NCBI GenBank assembly: GCA_025450555.1
Contig: JANWHF010000059.1
Location: 1 to 13,393, forward strand
Reading direction: 5' to 3'
Source: Tepidisphaeraceae bacterium
GTDB lineage: Bacteria > Planctomycetota > Phycisphaerae > Tepidisphaerales > Tepidisphaeraceae
Length of the DNA stretch: 13,393 bases
The notes under the pieces were generated by a model. That model was not told the DNA's origin, did not search any database, and saw nothing but the letters and a program-made list of their open reading frames with translations. A program made the position numbers and the translations under genes. Positions 1 through 6,335 of this stretch are shown piece by piece (the first letter of the stretch is position 1; every line of letters starts with the position of its first letter).

Positions 1-743
1 CGAAACAGATGCTTGAGCTGCGCCGGGCGAAGCGCTTCCAGATCAAAACCGTCCCTCACCACTTCGCGCGATACCCTGCCGCGCGTCGCCTGAATTTGAT
101 CCACCAGGTCCTTGATCAGTGCCATGAGTTCCGGCCAAGCATCCACGAAAAGACAAGGCGGATAAAAGTGCGGATCAATACGCGGCAACCCCACCGCTCC
201 CAGTGCCGGATTCATGACCCGCAGCAACGGCAGCACTTCCATGTCGGTCCGGTCATCGGTGTCCAGCAGCAGCCGGGCATTGATCCGGCGAACCTGCAGC
301 GGCTGCGGATTCTGTCCAGTGTTTTCATCGACTGCCTGGATTTCTGAAACGCGATACATTCGCTTGGCGCGGCCATCAACCGACGACCCCTGTTCGAGGC
401 TGTTAGCGCGAGATTCGTACCAGATCGGGACGCCCAGGCTCACCGTCAGCGGCGCGGTGGCATTCTCAAATGCCTTGCCCAGTTCCAGCAGCGGCAGATC
501 GGTATTTCCCGGCACGTCGATCTCCAGCCCGCTGGGAAGGACGACATGGAGCTGCTCGAACCGGATCTGCTTGTTCTGCACCGCCTCGGCTGACAGCCGG
601 GACGAGATCAAGCCGTAATGATACGGAAAGCACATCGAGCGCGCGCCGGCGCTTTGAATGGAGAGGCGGTGCTGCATCGCCTGAAGGTGATGCGGCTGAA
701 GAAATAGCCCTTCATACCAGTGAACTTGCTCGACTGCGCTCAT
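1..743 (-). CDS. tssK: T6SS baseplate protein TssK, N-terminal part (3' end beyond left edge)
   Basis: TssK (ImpJ/VasE/VCA0114 family) is the cytoplasmic T6SS adaptor that joins the baseplate wedges (TssEFG) to the TssJLM membrane complex. Reading the reverse complement from the ATG at 743-741 gives an open frame with no stop to the left edge (247 codons; the family is usually near 440-450 aa, so roughly the last 200 are missing). Residues 7-21 read VHWYEGLFLQPHHLQ, the N-terminal signature of the family (V-x-W-x-E-G-[ML]-F-L-x-P-x-H-x-Q). The rest fits too: a beta-rich shell region, then near residues 205-247 a helical stretch reading LIKDLVDQIQATRGRVSREV and, a few residues on, EALRPAQLKHLF. 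The start lies 21 bases after the stop of the preceding gene, with no strong Shine-Dalgarno site, so translational coupling is plausible. In typical clusters tssL and tssM follow. The identification is firm; only the C-terminal half is unseen. Confidence 0.93.
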   Translation of the reverse strand, partial: MSAVEQVHWYEGLFLQPHHLQAMQHRLSIQSAGARSMCFPYHYGLISSRLSAEAVQNKQIRFEQLHVVLPSGLEIDVPGNTDLPLLELGKAFENATAPLTVSLGVPIWYESRANSLEQGSSVDGRAKRMYRVSEIQAVDENTGQNPQPLQVRRINARLLLDTDDRTDMEVLPLLRVMNPALGAVGLPRIDPHFYPPCLFVDAWPELMALIKDLVDQIQATRGRVSREVVRDGFDLEALRPAQLKHLF

Positions 744-764
744 GCAAAATACCAAAGGCTGCGG

Positions 765-1673
765 TTATCGCGGTTCAGTTGCCGGCGGCAGTCCGCCCGG
801 TTGGAAAAAATCCTTGACAAATCGCGCTACTGCGGCAAAGAGAGCGGCGTTGAAGGAATCGGAATCCATTGCGGCAGCGCGTTCCTCATACTTGGCCCAC
901 CACTGCTTTTCCTTCGATTGCAATAATCCGCCGCGCGTGGCCTCTTCCTTGATTTCGCTGGGAGAAACGGGACGAAAATACTGATTGAACAAGCCTGGTC
1001 CAATGCGCTGCAGAGCAACGACAATTGAAGCAGTCAATCGAAGAAGCCGATCCGTTTCCTGCGAAACCTGCTGCCGGGCCAGTTCACCCTTGATGAATTT
1101 GCCCATCAGCTTTGCGAGGCTGGCGTTTTTGCGGATATCACTTTCCGGGGCGATCTGCGTCCAGCTTCCCCAGGCCGCCTGATCCAGCTTCTGAATGAAA
1201 TCGATCAGAATGAACAAAAGCTGTGCGGCTCGGGCGGCGTCGGGCTTGGCATTGGGACCAATTTGAAGAAGCCGACCTACTTCCATTAGATCCGGATCAG
1301 GTGATGGCGCGCCACCACCCCCCACAGGGAATCCTTCTTCCTTCAGCCGTTCAACGACAGCCTGCTTCTCGGCCGCCGAAAGCTTTCCTGCCTGGCTGGC
1401 CAGCCGATCGAAAAGGATCAGCGGATCGACATCATCAGGCGACGAATCGGATGCGGGCATTCCACCTCCGTCAAAGGTTGGAAATCGGGATCGCAGCTCC
1501 TCCAGAAACTCCTGGCGCTGCTCGGGTACGACTTTGGCAATCGCATCTTTCACCTCCTGCGCCAGTGCCGACGAACGATCCGCGGAACGCTCATCACCCA
1601 GCTCGCGCTGCAGGAGGCGCAAACGATTGGCCGTCGCCTCGGCCAGAACAGAAATGGCACCCGCTTCGCCCAC
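765..1673 (-). CDS. T6SS FHA-protein C-terminal-domain-like protein (TagH/Fha family without the FHA domain)
   Basis: This 302-aa soluble protein has no signal peptide or membrane segment. Its C-terminal half (about residues 145-292) resembles the domain that follows the FHA domain in T6SS TagH/Fha/ImpI proteins: helices around ASLAKLMGKF (184-193), a second helix (205-224), then FRPVSPSEI (233-241), a W-W-x-x-Y core (W258, W259, Y262) and a final helix with ALFAAVARFVKDF (277-289). In the family these match a conserved F-x-P segment, a W-x-x-Y segment and a closing F-A-x-A-Y helix. The N-terminal 120 residues are charged and helical with an Asp/Pro/Gly-rich linker (70-130); no FHA signature (G-R, S-x-x-H) is present. 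The start is GTG at 1673: an in-frame TGA lies just upstream (1679-1677), so nothing can be added. A GGGG run sits about 10 bases before the GTG. FHA proteins normally read kinase phosphorylation in T6SS control; lying between a kinase-like gene and tssK supports a T6SS scaffold role. The family match is by eye. Confidence 0.6.
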   Translation of the reverse strand: MGEAGAISVLAEATANRLRLLQRELGDERSADRSSALAQEVKDAIAKVVPEQRQEFLEELRSRFPTFDGGGMPASDSSPDDVDPLILFDRLASQAGKLSAAEKQAVVERLKEEGFPVGGGGAPSPDPDLMEVGRLLQIGPNAKPDAARAAQLLFILIDFIQKLDQAAWGSWTQIAPESDIRKNASLAKLMGKFIKGELARQQVSQETDRLLRLTASIVVALQRIGPGLFNQYFRPVSPSEIKEEATRGGLLQSKEKQWWAKYEERAAAMDSDSFNAALFAAVARFVKDFFQPGGLPPATEPR

Positions 1674-1763
1674 AGTTCATTTACCCCGTGTTCCGAAAGG
1701 ATCACGTAAAACCCGAATGGCAATATAAGCTCCATCCGCGCGGCAAACAAGGCAGTCGATAGG
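1674..1763 (-). other. Longest intergenic gap (90 bases) in the gene run
   Basis: This is the gap between the pseudokinase stop (TAG at 1766-1764) and the GTG start of the FHA-C-like gene. I see no stem with a T-run and no convincing -35/-10 pair. The only recognisable signal is the GGGG run about 10 bases before the GTG. It is wider than the other gaps in the run (21-38 bases), so a weak internal promoter cannot be excluded. Confidence 0.4.
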
Positions 1764-4700
1764 CTAAGGCACCGGGATAAATGGAGGGTCTTGCAGCAGC
1801 TTTGCAAGCCGATCGCGCATTGGCTTGATCGGAGCAGAAATGGCCAGCCGAAATCCCACATCCGACCATTGATCGTCGGGCGACGTGACCGGTTGCGGCT
1901 TGTCATACGGCATCTCCGGTGGCGAAAAGGCCGAGCCACCCATGACAAAAAATTTGGAGCTGCCATCGGCTGCGGTGACGATCTCGGCGGCGTTGCCGAT
2001 CAAGTGGTAGAATCTATGACCAGGCCCCTGCCTCGGGCCTTGGGCGGGGTTCGGCTCAACAGAAAACAGAATTGTTTTTTCGTTCCAAGCCGCGGCGCCG
2101 CCCGGCCCATTCAGTGCGCGGTCCCAAACACTGGCGATTTTCTGATATCTGCCATCCGTGCTGCCGAACCACTGCCAGCTCTTCGGATCGACATCGGAAA
2201 GACGATCGGTTTCCGCGGGCGAACCTTTGGCGTTCGCCAATTTTACAGAAAGATCGGCACAATAATTCGCCCAAGCCTCCCCGCGCAATATCCAGGGAGT
2301 CGTAGCGAGGTTGCCATCTGCCGCTTTTCGTTCGTCGTCCAGAGCGGCCGCCCAATCTTCAACGGTCGGCAGACGGCAATTAATTGACCGAGCAAGTTGG
2401 CTTGCTGTAGATGATGAAATGCTTGTTGCCGGGAATTCCAGGGATGGCGCATCCGAAACATGGCCTTTAAAGAAATCCAAGGCTGTTCCCCGGACGCCCC
2501 TGATCCATTTATCAGCCGATTCTACTGTATCGTCGGTTGGTGAATCCCATGCTTTGAATTTGCCGGTGTCTGAAAGATGAATTTGTGGCTGCGCTCCTTG
2601 CGCAAGCCGAATCATCAGGCCAACCGAAACTTCAGAAGTCGAAAGATACGTCCCGCTGCCGCCGGGCGAGTCGATGCGGGCAAATTCCACGACAGTCTTT
2701 GAGGCGTCGGTGCTGGCGAATTGCACTTTACCGTCGCCGGCTTCGGTCATTTTCCATTTCGATGACAACTGCCCCGGTCCCCATCCGGACACCGCCTGGG
2801 GATCAGCGGCGCGATCGTTGCGCGCTGCGGCTAGCGCCTGAGAAACAGTCGATTGCTTGGCCGAATCGGCCGCGGCAATCAAATCATCAAGTGCTTTTCC
2901 AATCTTCGGGTCATCCGTTGGTGCAGTGGTCGTCAGCCAGATCAGGTTGTACAACGCGCAATCGTATTTAAGGGACGGCTGATCATCGACTGCATCAGCC
3001 GCGGCAACCGCGCGACTCGCCCATTTCCTGAAATGCTGCGCGAGCTCATTGCTCAGTTTCGATTCAATCTCTGATTTGCGTGGTGACGCAGGCATCTGCG
3101 CGACAAACGTCCGCAAGCTTTTCCACGCTGCGAGGTCTTGATCGATTCCAATTTGGTTCGAGCCGTCTTGATTGAGTTGGCGAGGAATTGCCAACCAATC
3201 CGCGAGTAGAAGCCCTGCCGAGGCGGGATCTGAAGAGGTGGTCCAATCCGCTAAGGAGGAGTGATCGATCTTTTCAAGTGGATCGGCCTTCACTCTTTCA
3301 CTGAGCCGTGAATCGATGCGATCAAGATCATCAAGCCAACGCTTAAAATCTGCACGCCAAACTGCGCACTGCGCTTGCACCGTGGGCTGCCCGGCAATCG
3401 ATTCATCTGGCGTATATAATCCGCCGGCCGGGCAAAGTGGCGCCTGCACGCGGGCCATCTGGTCGACAAGCGTTTGCGTCTGATTTCGCCAATTGCTCCA
3501 ATCCTGCGAGATCGAATCCAGCAGTTTCTTGAGCTGATCTGTGGTTGGAAGATCAGTCGGCAAGGACTTACCAAGCATTGCATCGCGGCGGACCATCGCG
3601 ATTTGATTCAGCTCCTTCAGCCATCGCTGGGCATCGGGAAGCATGGGTGTGTTGGTCTTAACGACAAACAGCGGATGTTGCTCGTCCGCGTCCGCGTTAA
3701 GGCTCGCCGCGCATTTGGCCACTGCGTCGGCAAGCGAATCGAGTTGCTGGCGCGCCGCCGGTGCGTCCTTGTCGGCATCAATTCTGCTGATTAGTTTGCC
3801 GCCCTGCGTTCGCAAAAAATCCTGGAGCCTTTCAATTTTGGCGCGGGCAACGTCGCGGGCGAGCAAATTGCGTAACACTGTTGGATCACTCAGGCGTGCT
3901 TCGACTTCCTGCCGCAATTTATCGAATATTTGTTGATACTTCATTTCTTCTGCCACCAGCTGGTCGCGCTGCGATTGATGAGCAGGCGGAATCAACCATG
4001 GATTAACGGTTGCTTTCAAGTCTGTGAGACGACGAGAAAAATCATCGGCTGAGGTATCGACGAGAAATCTGATGCGATCATCAAGTGAGCTGAACTGCGA
4101 AGCCCACATTTGCGGTTGCCGGGGATCAGGACGCAATAACGCGAAAGCCTGTGCATCGGATAGCCATTGACCAACTGAGGCAAAAATCGCCTGGCTCGCT
4201 TGGCTACCATTTGTGTATCGGGGGGAGACCTGCCGGCCAATTGCCGTCAGGTCATAATCACCGGCCAGGACCGATTCGATCCGCGGCAGATCCCCAACAA
4301 AATCTTTCAACTGTGCCAAACGTGCTTTGACATCGAGCGGATGGTCGGCGAAGTCCGGCTTGGGTTGCAGATCGCCTCGCACGGCCGTATCGAGAGCAAT
4401 TAGAAAAGGGTCGGTAGCCTGCGACTTCTTTAAAGATGTCGAAAGGATTTGTTCCGCTGAGCTGGCCTTCGCGACGCCATCCTGCCAGGCAAGGCGCAGC
4501 GGTAATTGAATTACAACCTGGACCGGATCATTCCGATTCAGCCCGGTGCGATCTTTCAGCCGATTCTCAACGATTTTTGAAATCTGCAATTGGATCTGTT
4601 CAATTTGAACCGATTCTCGCCGGATTGATTGGTAAGCACCGAAGTGCCACGAGCCATATCCGGAAAGCGCCCGTGGTGGCTGCAATTTGGACATGGAGGT

Positions 4701-5726
4701 AATGATTTCATCCAGCGCCGCCGCATCATTGGCGCCCATTAGATCGCGATAGAGTGATAGACTTTGCGCTTTTTGCTGCTGCGTCCCCTGAAGCTGCCCG
4801 AGGCTCAGCGTATCCCATTGCTGATTGAGATAAGCGTAGGCCGGAGCATTTCGCTTCTTTTGAATGGATGCCCAGATCAAAGCGATGCTGACGACGATCG
4901 CGATGACAGCTGCCATGGTGGCCGATAGTTTCCAGTGGCCGCCTGTCTTGGGTCGAAGCGATTCGATTTCTTCGCTCGACTGCTTCAGCGAAATGCCATT
5001 ACGATCTGCCGTCAGAAGCTTGGCGCATAGGACGCGCCATCGAGGACCTTCAGGGCCAAGTGCCTGCCATTGCGGCTTGTCCGAAAGCTGATCTCCCACA
5101 TCGGCGGGCGCGTCGGCACGAACCACCAAACGATAGATCAATCTACCAAGCGCTTTGAGATCTAGAGCTGCACCGGCTTTTCGATCGATGCTTTGGTCAT
5201 CAAGTGGATCGGTCAGGAAAGCGTGGAGCGCCCGGCCTCGACCGCGCAGGAGAACGTTGCCCGGTTTGAGATTTCCATGTGGACGACCGGCAGTTGATTC
5301 CAGCTCGATCAGCCCCTGGCATACCTGTCGCGCGATTTCAAACAATTCGACGACGGTAACAGGTGACCGCCGGGAATCGGCCAGAGCATCCGCCGATCGC
5401 GGGTAGAGTTCCGTAGCGTAATAGGCTCCATCCGGCAGCGATGCCGGCTGGTCGTGAATGGGTGCCCAATGGAGTTTTCGGCTGGATGCGAGCGCTTCAA
5501 CAATGCGCTGATGCGATGCGGCTCGGGCGAGGAATGCATCGACACGCCGTTTGGCCTCGGCAGGCGACAAAAAATCGGGAACGCGCAGGACCTTAATGGC
5601 CACCGTCGCGTCGGCCGATCCCTCAGTCCCTGCTGCGTAGATCGTCGATGCGCCAGCCTGGCTTATCTCGCGAACAGCGCGATATTTCCCGAATTGTTTC
5701 CCACCTGCTTCGGCCATTCTTGCCAT
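1764..5726 (-). CDS. Membrane pseudokinase with C-terminal FGE/SUMF1-type domain, T6SS-associated
   Basis: This 1320-aa protein likely takes the place of PpkA, the Ser/Thr kinase that switches some T6SSs on through an FHA protein. Residues 1-260 are kinase-like: a poor glycine loop (ISQAGASTIY), VAIK with K45, and a catalytic loop H150-G-N-L-K-P-G-N157 in which the usual H-R-D Asp is N152. The DFG position reads D173-P-L, so it may bind nucleotide but catalysis is doubtful. One transmembrane helix spans about 267-288, followed by KKR, which places the kinase domain in the cytoplasm and the rest in the periplasm. Residues 290-1000 are long, mostly helical and unassigned. From about 1026 an FGE-sulfatase fold begins (TYLSTSEVSVG), with RLPTVEDW at 1118, GN at 1244, MGGS at 1262 and GFRL at 1291. 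The catalytic Cys pair of true FGE enzymes is absent after MGGS, so this is probably a binding module. The start could also be the second ATG (5717), which is better spaced from GGTGA. It lies 22 bases after the TssJ-like gene. Confidence 0.82.
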   Translation of the reverse strand: MARMAEAGGKQFGKYRAVREISQAGASTIYAAGTEGSADATVAIKVLRVPDFLSPAEAKRRVDAFLARAASHQRIVEALASSRKLHWAPIHDQPASLPDGAYYATELYPRSADALADSRRSPVTVVELFEIARQVCQGLIELESTAGRPHGNLKPGNVLLRGRGRALHAFLTDPLDDQSIDRKAGAALDLKALGRLIYRLVVRADAPADVGDQLSDKPQWQALGPEGPRWRVLCAKLLTADRNGISLKQSSEEIESLRPKTGGHWKLSATMAAVIAIVVSIALIWASIQKKRNAPAYAYLNQQWDTLSLGQLQGTQQQKAQSLSLYRDLMGANDAAALDEIITSMSKLQPPRALSGYGSWHFGAYQSIRRESVQIEQIQLQISKIVENRLKDRTGLNRNDPVQVVIQLPLRLAWQDGVAKASSAEQILSTSLKKSQATDPFLIALDTAVRGDLQPKPDFADHPLDVKARLAQLKDFVGDLPRIESVLAGDYDLTAIGRQVSPRYTNGSQASQAIFASVGQWLSDAQAFALLRPDPRQPQMWASQFSSLDDRIRFLVDTSADDFSRRLTDLKATVNPWLIPPAHQSQRDQLVAEEMKYQQIFDKLRQEVEARLSDPTVLRNLLARDVARAKIERLQDFLRTQGGKLISRIDADKDAPAARQQLDSLADAVAKCAASLNADADEQHPLFVVKTNTPMLPDAQRWLKELNQIAMVRRDAMLGKSLPTDLPTTDQLKKLLDSISQDWSNWRNQTQTLVDQMARVQAPLCPAGGLYTPDESIAGQPTVQAQCAVWRADFKRWLDDLDRIDSRLSERVKADPLEKIDHSSLADWTTSSDPASAGLLLADWLAIPRQLNQDGSNQIGIDQDLAAWKSLRTFVAQMPASPRKSEIESKLSNELAQHFRKWASRAVAAADAVDDQPSLKYDCALYNLIWLTTTAPTDDPKIGKALDDLIAAADSAKQSTVSQALAAARNDRAADPQAVSGWGPGQLSSKWKMTEAGDGKVQFASTDASKTVVEFARIDSPGGSGTYLSTSEVSVGLMIRLAQGAQPQIHLSDTGKFKAWDSPTDDTVESADKWIRGVRGTALDFFKGHVSDAPSLEFPATSISSSTASQLARSINCRLPTVEDWAAALDDERKAADGNLATTPWILRGEAWANYCADLSVKLANAKGSPAETDRLSDVDPKSWQWFGSTDGRYQKIASVWDRALNGPGGAAAWNEKTILFSVEPNPAQGPRQGPGHRFYHLIGNAAEIVTAADGSSKFFVMGGSAFSPPEMPYDKPQPVTSPDDQWSDVGFRLAISAPIKPMRDRLAKLLQDPPFIPVP

Positions 5727-5730
5727 TTCA

Positions 5731-5745
5731 CCGGCGCATCGCCGG
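5731..5745 (-). promoter_or_regulatory. GC-rich hairpin overlapping the ribosome binding site of the pseudokinase gene
   Basis: The gap holds a perfect 6-bp inverted repeat, CCGGCG-CAT-CGCCGG. In the mRNA the second arm ends in GG, which is also the start of the only Shine-Dalgarno-like stretch (GGTGA) before the pseudokinase start codons at 5726 and 5717. The stem could hide the site until ribosomes finishing the upstream lipoprotein gene open it. No T-run follows, so it is not a standard terminator. The function is inferred, and a 6-bp GC stem can arise by chance in this DNA. Confidence 0.3.
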
Positions 5746-5748
5746 CGA

Positions 5749-6297
5749 TCACTTCTGTTTCATCGGCGTGCGCAACTCGACCTTGGCTGGCGTTAGTACA
5801 ACTTCAAACGCCTGTTCCTTGTTTTCCCACTTGCATTTATCGATTGGAATCACGAGCCGACGCGCATCTTCCGAGCCGTTCTTATCCGGGAATGGCTGAT
5901 TCGGATCGGAGGGAAGCGATGCCATGATAAATAGATTCACAGCGTTTTGCTTTTCCCATTTCGACCACAAATCGTTCCACTCCTTTGGCTTGATCTCAGG
6001 TGAAAAAACCTGGGTTTGTGGCTTGTTCGGGCCAAACGTAAATGTCACGCGGTCGCTTTCGTGTCGGCTGCGCTCCAGCCGATTTCGGCCCCAGTATTCA
6101 GACATCGGAACCGTTTCCCATTCATGACTCTCTTGCGCATTGGCGGCAAAGATATGCACCTCAATCAACGGCGGGTGTGTCTGAAATGCCGGCCCAAGCT
6201 CAACAGTCACAGGATGTCGGTCAAATCCGTGGCAGCAGCCGCCGGCAAAGAGGAGCAATGCGACGATCGCTGCACAGGTAATGGGTTGCGTTTTCAT
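5749..6297 (-). CDS. Outer-membrane lipoprotein, divergent TssJ-like (T6SS membrane complex)
   Basis: TssJ is the outer-membrane lipoprotein that holds the periplasmic end of TssM. This 182-aa product begins MKTQPITCAAIVALLLFAGGC: one Lys, a hydrophobic core and a lipobox (F-A-G-G-C) with acylated Cys at about residue 21. The mature part is a predicted beta sandwich with the TssJ order of elements: a first strand near the N-terminus (VTVELG), PLIEVHIFAAN, an aromatic segment (MSEYWGRN), VTFTFGPNKPQTQVF, a strand at LFIMASL where TssJ usually has LGVVA-x-[FY], and a last pair ending AFEVVLTPAKVEL. I chose the ATG at 6297 because GGAAGGA lies 9 bases upstream; in-frame GTG (6315) and ATG (6306) codons also exist but have no better site and would put residues before the signal peptide. 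Length and position beside tssK fit TssJ. Sequence identity to known TssJ looks low, so another T6SS-linked lipoprotein is possible. Confidence 0.6.
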   Translation of the reverse strand: MKTQPITCAAIVALLLFAGGCCHGFDRHPVTVELGPAFQTHPPLIEVHIFAANAQESHEWETVPMSEYWGRNRLERSRHESDRVTFTFGPNKPQTQVFSPEIKPKEWNDLWSKWEKQNAVNLFIMASLPSDPNQPFPDKNGSEDARRLVIPIDKCKWENKEQAFEVVLTPAKVELRTPMKQK

Positions 6298-6335
6298 CAA
6301 AGTCATTCCTTCCACAAAAGCCGGATGCCCGTGTT

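Noticed and set aside
9..984. Plus-strand frames at the left edge (9-347, 214-618, 470-817, 742-984)
   Set aside because: They lie opposite tssK and the end of the FHA-C-like gene; the minus strand gives the unmistakable TssK N-terminus.
1550..1966. Minus-strand 138-codon frame spanning the gap before the FHA-C-like gene, including a possible 61-codon peptide starting in the gap
   Set aside because: It overlaps two better genes out of frame and turns into an Arg/Cys/Trp-rich shadow. No ribosome binding site favours it.
1791..2387. Plus-strand 198-codon frame opposite the FGE domain
   Set aside because: The minus-strand frame has clear FGE motifs here; the plus-strand product is basic and unrecognisable.
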